DNA from: Corynebacterium vitaeruminis
Lineage (GTDB): Bacteria > Actinomycetota > Actinomycetes > Mycobacteriales > Mycobacteriaceae
Reading direction: 5' to 3'
Assembly: GCF_001054325.1 (NCBI RefSeq)
Contig: NZ_JVVM01000004.1
Coordinates: forward strand, 1 to 64,000
DNA: 64,000 nt
A program made the translations under genes and the position numbers. Shown piece after piece: positions 35,327 through 44,761 of the stretch (positions within the stretch are counted from its first letter, which is position 1; each line of letters opens with the position of its first letter). The notes beneath the pieces are model-generated. The model ran no database searches. It saw nothing but the letters and a program-made list of their open reading frames with translations, and was not told where the DNA came from.

Positions 35327-35655
35327 GATACTCAAGCATAGTACCTGTACAGCACCGGACTTGAACACTGTTCGGGGTTGGTGTTTGGGACTGAGTCGGT
35401 GCTTGGCTAGGACTTCCTAGGGGCTTCCAGCGAGCCCGGCGAGCCTCGGCGAGCTTCGGCGACTTTACGACAGCTACGTCACCTCGTGGCAGCTGTGGAG
35501 GTGGCATGAGGTGACATGGGTGTCGTGAAGTGGAGAATTGGCCTGCGGATGGCAGCGGGCGCGGGGAGCGAGAGCGGAAGCAGGAAGCGGGAGCGGCAGT
35601 GGCACCGCCAGCGGGGCCGGCAGCGCCAGCGGGCCAAACCCGACAAACTAGCCAG
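35327..35655. promoter_or_regulatory. bioA promoter region with BioQ-like operator, then repeat-rich DNA
   Basis: The palindrome TGAAC-ACT-GTTC (35362-35373) matches the corynebacterial BioQ operator form TGAAC-N3-GTTAC except in one half-site base. It lies about 36 bp upstream of the bioA ATG, just above a TATGCT-type -10 (near 35338). Further right come three short CGGCGAGC repeats (about 35427-35463), the first 74-bp palindromic element (35461-35534) and a GC-rich low-complexity stretch to 35640. Confidence 0.6.
35461..35534. repeat. 74-bp palindromic repeat, copy 1
   Basis: This is an imperfect palindrome with arms of about 30 bp around a central AGCTGTGGAGGT. It matches copy 2 at 37076-37149 at 64 of 74 positions in the same orientation. 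Several differences keep or swap base pairs within the arms. It resembles a REP/MITE-type element. Confidence 0.8.
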
Positions 35656-36789
35656 CTAGTACAACCGCCCCGCTTGGCTCCACACCTGTCGGCGACGCAT
35701 AGCCAGCTCGGCCGCCTTTCCTGTGATCATGATGGGCGGCCGAGCGAAGGCGTAGTTACCGCTGTAGCGGTTCCCGCCATTTGCTAGGTGACGCCGGATT
35801 TCCGCGGCCGCTTGCCGCAAGGTGGCTACGGCCGAGCCGTCGAAAAGCTGTGACCAAACAATTCGGATGACATTCAGTCCGATGTTCTTCAGACGTTTTT
35901 CGCGCTCCAGCTCCTTTGCGATTGCCACCTGCGTGTCCGCAACCCCGCCGTCGGTGTATTTCATACGGCCATCAAACTCGACCACCAGCCCAAGTTCGGG
36001 GAGGTAGAAGTCCACACGCGCGATGAAGCCACGCTCATCCCGAAAGGACACCTGCTGAAGCAACGGAGCACGAGAATCATCGACGGCGGCTATGCCCGCC
36101 TGAACGATTGCCTCCTTAGTAAGCGATTCTCCAATACTCTCCGACAACGCTGTCGCTTGCCGCAGCAACCTCCTGGCCTGCGCATTCCCCGGAGAACGGG
36201 GATAAGCTGCCAACGTGGCCAACAGTTCCTCGGTATCGGTGTGGCGCTGGAGGGCGGCGTCGGCAAGCACTAGTGCATTGTGCGGGGTACGAGAACGGCA
36301 GACATCGATGACAGACTTTGGGACATCGGTGATAAGGCGGCCATCGACTTCCACAATGTCCTCGGGGAGAATCCGGCCGGAGACGCGGAGGAGGCGGCTG
36401 TGTGGCCGATATGGGCCATTCGGTGTGCTTCGCGATTGCCCGTGCGTGCGGCCGGAGTTGGCTATTGCGATGGGAGTGTTGTGGGTGAGCAGAGGTAAAC
36501 CGTGGAGAGCAGCGGCGGCGTCACGGGTGATTACGGTGGCGGTGCCGCGATGAATGAGCGCTTTGATTTCCAGGACGTAACGCTCGGTGCTGTTTAGGCT
36601 GAGCCACCTGTCGACTGGCACGTACGCGCCGTGTGCGAGCCGCAAGAGGCTGCCGGGTTTGACCCGCTGGTGGAGATCTCGGTCAGAGTGCTGGCCGATT
36701 CGGGAAATTGCGAATGTGCTGGGGCGGGCACACTCGCGCTGCTGGCCGGTACGGATGATGTCATCGGCGTCGTAGATCCACTGCGGCAT
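35656..36789 (-). CDS. AbiEi-like N-terminus fused to DUF559/VSR-type endonuclease domain
   Basis: The 377-aa protein has an N-terminal region like AbiEi antitoxin/regulator domains (about residues 15-150; VKPGSLLRLAHGAYVPVDRW, ATVITRDAAAALHGLPLL). The C-terminal domain (about 255-350) has a PD-(D/E)xK pattern: RVDFYLPELGLVVEFDGRMKY and then EKRLKNIGLNVIRI, as in DUF559/very-short-patch-repair nucleases. CAGGAG lies 9 nt before ATG 36789. It stands alone between two 74-bp palindromic repeats and is not part of the flanking bio or scp operons. Function is unknown; a defence or mobile-DNA link is possible. Confidence 0.75.
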   Translation of the reverse strand: MPQWIYDADDIIRTGQQRECARPSTFAISRIGQHSDRDLHQRVKPGSLLRLAHGAYVPVDRWLSLNSTERYVLEIKALIHRGTATVITRDAAAALHGLPLLTHNTPIAIANSGRTHGQSRSTPNGPYRPHSRLLRVSGRILPEDIVEVDGRLITDVPKSVIDVCRSRTPHNALVLADAALQRHTDTEELLATLAAYPRSPGNAQARRLLRQATALSESIGESLTKEAIVQAGIAAVDDSRAPLLQQVSFRDERGFIARVDFYLPELGLVVEFDGRMKYTDGGVADTQVAIAKELEREKRLKNIGLNVIRIVWSQLFDGSAVATLRQAAAEIRRHLANGGNRYSGNYAFARPPIMITGKAAELAMRRRQVWSQAGRLY

Positions 36790-37242
36790 CGGATTGCGCT
36801 CCTGAGGTCCATGCAACTACTGGTTGGTGGGTGGTGTGTGCTGGGCGGTGCGAGTGGTTGCGTGTTTGTGTGTTTGTGTGTTTGCGAGTGCTACGTTCTC
36901 ATTTTTGGGCTCACACGGAGGGCCAGGAGGTGTCGATTTGGCGTTGGCTGTGGATGGTTTTCAGTTTTCGGGAGTTATCCACAGGGCGTGCGGTGCGTGT
37001 GGTGGGTGCGGTTGGCGCAACAGGGAGCAAAGACCCGCAGTGCGCAGTGAGCGGCAGTGAGCAGCCCCTAAACGCGACTTCACGACACCTATGGCACCTC
37101 GTGCCAGCTGTGGAGGTGGCATGAAGTGACACCCATGTCGTGAAGTGGATCAATAACCGTGAAGTGAATCCAATACCGGAGTAAGGCCCGCTATACCCCA
37201 CCACGCCCGCCACGCCACGCCTAGCCCCCCTCCAAGCCCCGC
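36790..37242. other. Non-coding region upstream of the AbiEi-like gene
   Basis: It contains a short GTGTTT-type microsatellite (about 36858-36888), and an inverted pair of DnaA-box-like sequences. The perfect 9-mer TTATCCACA is at 36975-36983 and forms, with CTGTGGAT at 36948-36955, an 8-bp inverted repeat. A GCAGTGAGC direct repeat (about 37038-37063) and the second 74-bp palindrome (37076-37149) follow. No gene is supported. Confidence 0.5.
37076..37149. repeat. 74-bp palindromic repeat, copy 2
   Basis: Same orientation and length as copy 1 (35461-35534), with ten mismatches. The arms CTTCACGACA...TGTCGTGAAG are nearly self-complementary. A shorter CCGTGAAGTG echo follows at about 37158. 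The two copies bracket the AbiEi/DUF559-type gene. Confidence 0.8.
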
Positions 37243-37857
37243 CTAGTCCAACGGCTCGTCGATCAAGTCGACCTCAGGCAGCAGCGGAGCCAAGTCAGGC
37301 AGCTGGTCCAGCGAATCAATCCCCAAAAGCTCCAGGAACAGCGTCGTCGTAACGTAGAGATGCGCACCAGTTGCCGGATCCTCTCCAGACTCAGCAATCA
37401 GACCACGCGCGACCAGCGTGCGCATCACACCATCAACATTGACACCGCGCACACCGGAGACCTGCGCGCGCGTGGCAGGCTGTCGGTACGCCACCACTGC
37501 CAGGGTCTCCATAGCTGCCCGTGAGAGCTTCGACTGCGAGCCGTCCAGCAAGAAGCGCTCCACCGCGCTGGCGTGCGCGGGAGCTGTGTAGAAGCGCCAG
37601 CCCTCATCCGTTTCACACAGCTCAATGCCGCTGCGGCGCGCACGGTATTCGTACTCGATCTCGCGAAGCACGTCACGGATATCGCTTGCGGAAACATCCA
37701 GCGCCCGCGCCATATCCTCCGCCGCCACCGGAGTATCAACCACAAGCAGAATCGACTCCACGCCTGCTCGCAACGGGTCAATGGGCGGCAACTGCGCCGA
37801 AGAAGCAGACGCAGACTCCGTGGCCTGCTCGGATGGTGCGGAACTGGTTTCGCTCAT
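37243..37857 (-). CDS. scpB: Segregation and condensation protein B
   Basis: The 204-aa kleisin-interacting winged-helix protein forms the SMC-ScpA-ScpB condensin complex. Motifs are AGVESILLVVDTPVAAEDMARAL, REIEYEYRARRSGIELCETDEGWRFYT, TLAVVAYRQPATRAQVSGVRGVNVDGVM and ATGAHLYVTTTLFLELLGI. The N-terminal 25 residues are Ser/Ala-rich. ATG 37857 fits the family; an earlier in-frame start adds six residues. It is separated from scpA by 141 bp that holds a G-rich run on the transcribed strand, whereas most actinobacteria have the two genes nearly touching. Confidence 0.94.
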   Translation of the reverse strand: MSETSSAPSEQATESASASSAQLPPIDPLRAGVESILLVVDTPVAAEDMARALDVSASDIRDVLREIEYEYRARRSGIELCETDEGWRFYTAPAHASAVERFLLDGSQSKLSRAAMETLAVVAYRQPATRAQVSGVRGVNVDGVMRTLVARGLIAESGEDPATGAHLYVTTTLFLELLGIDSLDQLPDLAPLLPEVDLIDEPLD

Positions 37858-37894
37858 GCGCGTCAGATTACGCAACCTCCCGCGCCGGGCGCTA

Positions 37895-37910
37895 ATTAGT
37901 GACCACTAAT
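37895..37910. promoter_or_regulatory. Inverted repeat upstream of scpB
   Basis: ATTAGTG-AC-CACTAAT is a perfect 7-bp inverted repeat with a 2-bp spacer, about 40 bp before the scpB start. It could be an operator or a small RNA hairpin in the scpA-scpB spacer. Confidence 0.4.
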
Positions 37911-37920
37911 CAGTCAGGCC

Positions 37921-37977
37921 AGCCCAACCCCAACCCGACCAAGCCCAACCCAGCCCACGCCCGCCCGAGCCCAACAG
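37921..37977 (-). other. G-quadruplex-forming run between scpA and scpB
   Basis: On the minus (coding) strand this stretch carries nine runs of three or more G separated by loops of 1-7 nt. It far exceeds the G3-N1-7 x4 rule. It lies in the spacer transcribed between scpA and scpB, so both the non-template DNA strand and the RNA could fold. Confidence 0.6.
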
Positions 37978-37998
37978 CCAGCACAGACCAACAGCCAC

Positions 37999-38841
37999 CT
38001 ACTCCCAGTTCGCCGCCGCTACGACAGCCGGGTCCACGTCGAGCCCTGTCCAGGCCACGTGGATTTCCTCCAGTGCCTCTTCCTGCTCCACACCGATCGC
38101 CTTGGCGCGGTAGAGCTCCAGCAGCGCGAGAAACCGCCCGACAACCTCCATCGACACGCGACACTCCGATGTCAGCTGCGTAAAGGTCAGCCAGGTCCCC
38201 TCGCCTGCTAGCCGCAGCGAGTCCAGAATCTTGCCCGCCTGCTCCGGCACGGACACGGGCACGCCGTGGATGTGCCCGACACCGACTTCCTCCGGCGGCT
38301 TCGGCCGCATCACGACGGCCGCAAACTCGGCAAACTCCCCGAGCGTCATGCCCAGGCGCACGGGCGGCAGCAGTTCCTCGAATTGCTTATCGGGCCCCAC
38401 GGCCCGCGGATAGCGCCGCGGCGCAGTCTTCTGCCACTCCTCAAACTGGTCGGCCACCTTGCCATACGCCTGGTATTGCAGCAGTCGGGCGAACAGCAGG
38501 TCGCGCGCTTCTAGCAGTTCGAGGTCTTCTTCGCTGTCGACGTCGCCACGCGGTAGGAGCCGTGCGGTTTTGAGGTCGAGCAGCGTCGCTGCCACGACGA
38601 GGAATTCGGTGATTTCGTCGAGGTCACTGACTGCGTCGAGGCTGCGTGTGTATGCGATGAACTCGTCTGTGACCGCCGCCAGCGCGACTTCGGTGACGTC
38701 CATCTTTTTGCTGCTGATCAGCTGCAGTAGCAGGTCGAATGGGCCGTTGAAGTTCGCGAGCGCGACGCGGAAGCCGGTGATTTCTTCCTGCACGCCCTCG
38801 CTTGACGACAGTTCGGGAGTGTAACTATCCGGGGAAGTCAC
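37999..38841 (-). CDS. scpA: Segregation and condensation protein A (kleisin)
   Basis: The 280-aa kleisin subunit of the SMC complex has N-terminal FRVALANFNGPFDLLLQLISSKKMDVTEVALAAVTDEFI (Smc-neck binding), a central acidic and Tyr-rich region (LLQYQAYGKVADQFEEW), and a C-terminal winged helix (WLTFTQLTSECRVSMEVVGRFLALLELYRAKAI). It starts with GTG 3 nt after the parA stop, so it is coupled to parA. Confidence 0.94.
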   Translation of the reverse strand: MTSPDSYTPELSSSEGVQEEITGFRVALANFNGPFDLLLQLISSKKMDVTEVALAAVTDEFIAYTRSLDAVSDLDEITEFLVVAATLLDLKTARLLPRGDVDSEEDLELLEARDLLFARLLQYQAYGKVADQFEEWQKTAPRRYPRAVGPDKQFEELLPPVRLGMTLGEFAEFAAVVMRPKPPEEVGVGHIHGVPVSVPEQAGKILDSLRLAGEGTWLTFTQLTSECRVSMEVVGRFLALLELYRAKAIGVEQEEALEEIHVAWTGLDVDPAVVAAANWE

Positions 38842-38844
38842 CTA

Positions 38845-39720
38845 TTATTTGCGGCCTTTGCGCTCGATTACCTCGCGGGCTAGGTTGCGGTACTGTGCCG
38901 CAGCTGGGGTGTTCGGCGCCCAGGTCGTGATGGGCTCACCGGCGACGGAGGTTTCCGGAAAGCGGACGGTACGGGTGATGACCGTGTCGAAGACCTTGTC
39001 GCCGAAGACCTCGATGAGGCGTTCCATGACTTCCTTGGCGTGGCGCGTGCGGCGGTCGAACATGGTGACCAGAATGCCGGAGACCTCCAAGTTGAAGTTC
39101 AGGCGGTCGCGGACCTTGGCCACCGTGTCGGTGAGCAGTGCCAGGCCGCGCAGCGAGAAGTACTCCGCCACCATTGGGATGATGACGCCCTCGGCGATGG
39201 TCAGCGCATTGACGGTCAGCAGCCCCAGCGACGGCTGGCAGTCAATGATGATGAAGTCGTAGTCATTCATCACTGGGCGCAGCGCGCGACCGAGGGCCTG
39301 TTCGCGGCCGACTTCGTTGACAAGCTGAATTTCCGCCGCCGACAGGTCGATGTTGGCCGGGACGAGGTCCAGGCCGGAGACCTTGGTGTGGTGGATGGCG
39401 TCGCGGACGTCGGTGGTGTCGTCGACGATGAGGTTGTAGACGGTCAGGTCGAGTTCTTCATGCGGGACACCCAGACCGGCGGATAGTGCGCCTTGCGGGT
39501 CCAAGTCAACGAGCAGGACTTTACGGCCGAACTCCGCCAGTGCTGCGCCCAGGTTGATGGTCGAGGTGGTCTTACCCACGCCGCCCTTCTGGTTACACAT
39601 TGCCAGGATGACCGCGGGGCCGTGACTGGTCAGGGGTGCGGGTTCCGGCAGCTCACGTGCCGGACGACCGGTGAGACCGAGTTCAACTCGATCGGCCTCA
39701 AACAACCCTTCTTCAGCCAC
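38845..39720 (-). CDS. ParA-family ATPase (Rv1708 type)
   Basis: The 291-aa MinD/ParA-type ATPase has a deviant Walker A (CNQKGGVGKTTSTINLGAAL), LLVDLDPQGALSAGLG and IIIDCQPSLGLLTVNAL. This is the second, parB-less ParA found before scpA in actinobacteria, not the origin-proximal ParA. GTG 39720 is preferred: GAGGGA lies 6 nt upstream, while a TTG six bases earlier would overlap it. The six 13-bp repeats at 39764-39841 begin 44 bp upstream. Confidence 0.92.
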   Translation of the reverse strand: MAEEGLFEADRVELGLTGRPARELPEPAPLTSHGPAVILAMCNQKGGVGKTTSTINLGAALAEFGRKVLLVDLDPQGALSAGLGVPHEELDLTVYNLIVDDTTDVRDAIHHTKVSGLDLVPANIDLSAAEIQLVNEVGREQALGRALRPVMNDYDFIIIDCQPSLGLLTVNALTIAEGVIIPMVAEYFSLRGLALLTDTVAKVRDRLNFNLEVSGILVTMFDRRTRHAKEVMERLIEVFGDKVFDTVITRTVRFPETSVAGEPITTWAPNTPAAAQYRNLAREVIERKGRK

Positions 39721-39763
39721 AGTCAATCCCTCTTCCTTGAAGATTTCTCATCAATTCTACTGC

Positions 39764-39841
39764 GCCACGTAATACTGCCACGTAATACCGCCTTATATTA
39801 CCGCCACGTAGTAGCGCTACATACTACCGCCGCATATTACC
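39764..39841. repeat. 13-bp iteron-like tandem repeats (six units) upstream of parA
   Basis: Six head-to-tail 13-bp units (consensus GCCACGTAATACC) begin at 39764, 39777, 39790, 39803, 39816 and 39829. The first two differ by one base; later ones diverge more. The last unit contains the xerD stop codon (39837-39839). The array fills the xerD-parA gap and could be a partition/operator site or a minisatellite. Confidence 0.85.
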
Positions 39842-40775
39842 GCGAGTATTCAGCCCGTGGGTGAGCCCCCGCCCAGACTCGTCGCATATTCTCCGCGGTA
39901 ATCATGGTGTAAATCTGGGTTGTCGTCACGGAGGCGTGTCCGAGCAGCTCTTGGACTACGCGCACATCGGCACCACCTTCAATGAGGTGTGTGCCGAAAC
40001 TGTGGCGCAGGGTGTGCGGGGAAATTTTCACACTCAGCCCGGCGCGCTCACCCAACTCCGCCAGTATATTTCCGGCCGACTGTCGCGACAGCCTGCGTCC
40101 CAGCGAGTTGATAAACAGCGCCGGCCCGGAGTTTGCCCGCACCCAGCTCGGCCGCCCGCGTGTCAGCCACGCATCGAGCGCCGCCATGGCCGGCGAGCCC
40201 ACTGGCACAATGCGCTCCTTGCCGCCCTTGCCATGCAGTAACACGAGGTTGGTTTCGCGGTCCACGTCATCGATATCCAGGCCGGTGACTTCTGAAACTC
40301 GCGCACCTGTCGAGTACAAAAACTCCACCAGCGCACGGTTGCGCAGATCGGTCACGTCTGCGGTGTCGTCGTCGGGGATGGACTCGATTAGGCGGGTGAC
40401 CTCGTCAATGCTGAGTGCCTTCGGATACCGCGAGGGCTGCTTCGGCGGCGCTACTCGCTTGGCAACATCCACCTCCAACGCGCCCTCACCCACCGCAAAC
40501 TTGTGGAAGCTCCGCACCGCCGACAGCGACCGCGTCACCGACGTTGGAGCCAACGCTGGTCTGCCCGCCGACTTATCTCCCCGCGCGAGATACGCCAGGA
40601 ACTCTGTTACATCCTGCTCGGTGACCTGCGGCAATTCCGTGCGGCCAATGCCCCGCAGGTAGGTGCGGTACTTCTCCAAGTCGCGCTTATAACTGGCGAG
40701 CGTATTCGCCGACAGCCCCTTTTCCACCGCGAGGTAGGTCACGAAGGCGTCGACAAGCGCGTCAATCGAACTCAT
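39837..40775 (-). CDS. xerD: Tyrosine recombinase XerD
   Basis: The 312-aa recombinase resolves chromosome dimers at dif together with XerC. The SAM-like N-terminal core-binding domain (LVDAFVTYLAVEKGLSANTLASYKRDL) is followed by the catalytic domain. It carries Arg in TGARVSEVTGL, Lys in GKGGKERIVPVG, HTLRHSFGTHL, LGHASVTTTQIYT and the tyrosine therein. ATG 40775 overlaps the NUDIX stop by 4 nt. The final codons lie within the 13-bp repeat array. Confidence 0.94.
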   Translation of the reverse strand: MSSIDALVDAFVTYLAVEKGLSANTLASYKRDLEKYRTYLRGIGRTELPQVTEQDVTEFLAYLARGDKSAGRPALAPTSVTRSLSAVRSFHKFAVGEGALEVDVAKRVAPPKQPSRYPKALSIDEVTRLIESIPDDDTADVTDLRNRALVEFLYSTGARVSEVTGLDIDDVDRETNLVLLHGKGGKERIVPVGSPAMAALDAWLTRGRPSWVRANSGPALFINSLGRRLSRQSAGNILAELGERAGLSVKISPHTLRHSFGTHLIEGGADVRVVQELLGHASVTTTQIYTMITAENMRRVWAGAHPRAEYSR

Positions 40776-41425
40776 CGGATACGTTTCAAATCCGCGCCGG
40801 CGCCGAGCTGCTCCGTTCGACGCTGAGCCAGGGCCGTCGGTCTGATGTCGAACGGCTCCGCGACCGAGCGCGGCGTGGCACCCCGCAGCAGCACCTCCGC
40901 CGCCAGCAGAATGCCGGACAGCGCGATGCCGTTGAGAATCTCTCCGCGCAGCGCCATCGCCACCGCATCCTCGACCGGAACCCATGACGCAGTCATGTCC
41001 GCTTCCTCATCGTGGGCTTCCGGCTTATCGACGGCACGGAGACCCCTGGCCAGGTAGATCCGGACCGCTTCCTCTGCGAAGCCGGGCGAGCTGAACATAT
41101 CGGTAAGCAGGGACCAGGACTCCGCCTCCAGTCCGGCTTCCTCCACTAGCTCACGTTTGGCGGCCTCCAGCGGGTCCTCGTCCGCGACATCGAGGAGCCC
41201 GGCGGGCAACTCCACCAGGCGCTTCCCTGCCGCCTGCCGCCACTGATTCAGCAAGTAGAGACGGTTATTCTCATCTGCGGCAACGACCGCGACAGCGCCG
41301 AAATGCTCCACAATCTCGCGGGCGGAAATATTTCCACCGGGCATCCGCACCTGGTCGCGGCGGACCGCGAGAATAGGTGCCTCGAGAATGATTTCGGAAT
41401 CAACAACGTCAAATTGGTGCGCCAT
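40772..41425 (-). CDS. NUDIX hydrolase, ADP-ribose pyrophosphatase-like
   Basis: The 217-aa hydrolase has a Nudix box, GLLDVADEDPLEAAKRELVEEAG (G-x5-E-x7-R-E-x2-E-E-x-G; the spacing is slightly longer at the start). Flanking YLLNQWRQAAGKRLVELPAG is typical of ADP-ribose pyrophosphatases. It matches mycobacterial Rv1700, between pyrG and xerD. ATG 41425 has an AGAG stretch upstream; a GTG three codons earlier is possible. Confidence 0.92.
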   Translation of the reverse strand: MAHQFDVVDSEIILEAPILAVRRDQVRMPGGNISAREIVEHFGAVAVVAADENNRLYLLNQWRQAAGKRLVELPAGLLDVADEDPLEAAKRELVEEAGLEAESWSLLTDMFSSPGFAEEAVRIYLARGLRAVDKPEAHDEEADMTASWVPVEDAVAMALRGEILNGIALSGILLAAEVLLRGATPRSVAEPFDIRPTALAQRRTEQLGAGADLKRIR

Positions 41426-41472
41426 GAGTTTCACTCTAATAGGTAGGCCGGATTTGACCTTGTGGACCTAAG

Positions 41473-43370
<1,898 letters not shown>

Positions 43371-43889
43371 ATGACTGATTTAGCGAATAAGACCATTGCA
43401 GTATTCGCCACCGATGGATTTGAGGACTCCGAGCTGACTAGCCCGGCTGAGGCCGTGAAGGATGCCGGTGCAACCGTGCACGTTATCTCCACCGAAGATG
43501 GCTCCATTGAGGGCAAGAATGGCACGCAGGTGGACGTCGATAAGCTCACCAGCAGCGTTTCTGCCGATGAGTACGATGCCCTGATTCTGCCTGGCGGCAC
43601 CGTGAATGCAGACCAGATTCGCATCGATAAGGATGCCGTGGCGCTAGTGAAGGGATTCGCCGCAGCCAACAAGCCGATTGGCGTGATTTGCCACGGCGGT
43701 TGGATTCTCACCGATGCGGATGTGCTGAAGGGCCGCACTATTACCTCCTACATCAGCGTCAAGACTGACCTGATTAACGCTGGTGCCAACTGGGTCGATG
43801 AGGAAGTTGTCGTTGACGGCAACCTGATTTCCTCCCGCACCCCGGCCGACCTTGAGGCTTTCAACAAGGCTCTCGTGGAGAACTTCTAA
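43371..43889 (+). CDS. DJ-1/PfpI-type general stress protein
   Basis: The 172-aa protein of the class I glutamine-amidotransferase-like DJ-1/PfpI family has the nucleophilic Cys at the elbow GVICHGGW and the conserved acidic residue in FATDGFEDSELTSP. Length and order match YhbO/GSP18-like proteins, described as glyoxalase/deglycase or stress chaperones. ATG 43371 begins the conserved sequence. It is the first gene of the accessory block, followed 40 bp later by the LURP-one-like gene. Confidence 0.9.
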   Translation: MTDLANKTIAVFATDGFEDSELTSPAEAVKDAGATVHVISTEDGSIEGKNGTQVDVDKLTSSVSADEYDALILPGGTVNADQIRIDKDAVALVKGFAAANKPIGVICHGGWILTDADVLKGRTITSYISVKTDLINAGANWVDEEVVVDGNLISSRTPADLEAFNKALVENF

Positions 43890-43929
43890 GCCACTCGGCT
43901 TTTAGCACCACCAAAGGACAGCTGTTGCC

Positions 43930-44706
43930 ATGAGTTCATATTGGGATAACCCAAAGTCGCTGTGGGATCAGATTCCACAGCACAATGAGGAAGATGCTTC
44001 CGGGCAGCAGCCTTCCAGGCCGGAACAGCCTGCCGCGCCTGAGCAACCTTCCGCGCCCGAGCAGCCTCCCGCACCGCAGCAGCTTCCGCCACAGCAAGGG
44101 CGCCACCGGGGATTGCTCGCGCACAACAACATCGTTATCCAGCAGATTCGAAACTTCATGGCGGATGATTTCGACATACTGGATACCGAGGGCCACTGCA
44201 TCGGAAAGATCGAAACTACGGGCAGCACGCTGAGCCGAATGTTTATGGGCTCTCGTCGTCTGACAGTGTCCGAGCCGGACGGCACTCCGGTATTCGTTAT
44301 CACCGACCCGACCGATTTCACCCTTGATCGTTACGAGGTCTACTACCCCGACCCGCATGCGACTGATGCCGAAGGCAAGCAGCAGGGCGGAGTAGGGCCA
44401 TCGCGCCTTTTGGCAACTATTCAGCAGAAGTTTGCGTTCTTTCAGCGGAAGCTGGAGATTTCCATCCCCGGTTTTGCTGACTGCCGTGTCGACGGAGACC
44501 TCTGGCACTACGACGCCACTTTTATGATTAACGACATCAAAGTTGCACAGATGTCACGCAAGTGGTCGGGGTTTGCGAATCTCCTATCCGGCAATGAGCG
44601 CTATGTGCTGCAGCTCAAGGAGGATTTGCCGCCACAACTACGCGCGGCCATTATTGGCGCCGCTATTGCCCTGGATTTGATGGCGAAAAAGGCGCAATCC
44701 GACTAG
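43930..44706 (+). CDS. LURP-one-related/scramblase-like protein with Pro/Gln-rich N-terminus
   Basis: The 258-aa protein has a low-complexity N-terminus (about residues 20-60) with PEQP-type repeats. A Tubby-like/LURP-one fold follows, built of repeated beta strands (DFDILDTEGHCIGKIETTGS, RRLTVSEPDGTPVFVITDP, DCRVDGDLWHYDATFMINDIKVAQMSRKW). It ends with a hydrophobic helix (LRAAIIGAAIALDLM), as in phospholipid-scramblase relatives. Role unknown; possibly membrane-lipid related. Confidence 0.8.
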   Translation: MSSYWDNPKSLWDQIPQHNEEDASGQQPSRPEQPAAPEQPSAPEQPPAPQQLPPQQGRHRGLLAHNNIVIQQIRNFMADDFDILDTEGHCIGKIETTGSTLSRMFMGSRRLTVSEPDGTPVFVITDPTDFTLDRYEVYYPDPHATDAEGKQQGGVGPSRLLATIQQKFAFFQRKLEISIPGFADCRVDGDLWHYDATFMINDIKVAQMSRKWSGFANLLSGNERYVLQLKEDLPPQLRAAIIGAAIALDLMAKKAQSD

Positions 44707-44761
44707 CTATTATCGCTGTCGACTCGCGCCCTTTATCAAGAGCTACTGCTCACGAATATCG

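Noticed and set aside
35362..35373. LexA/SOS box upstream of bioA
   Set aside because: The half-sites GAAC/GTTC are separated by 3 bp, not the 4 bp of the actinobacterial SOS box, and the gene is biotin biosynthesis. BioQ fits better.
39764..39841. CRISPR array
   Set aside because: The units are 13 bp, directly adjacent with no spacers, and no cas genes are nearby. The same applies to the 15-bp array at 2184-2288.
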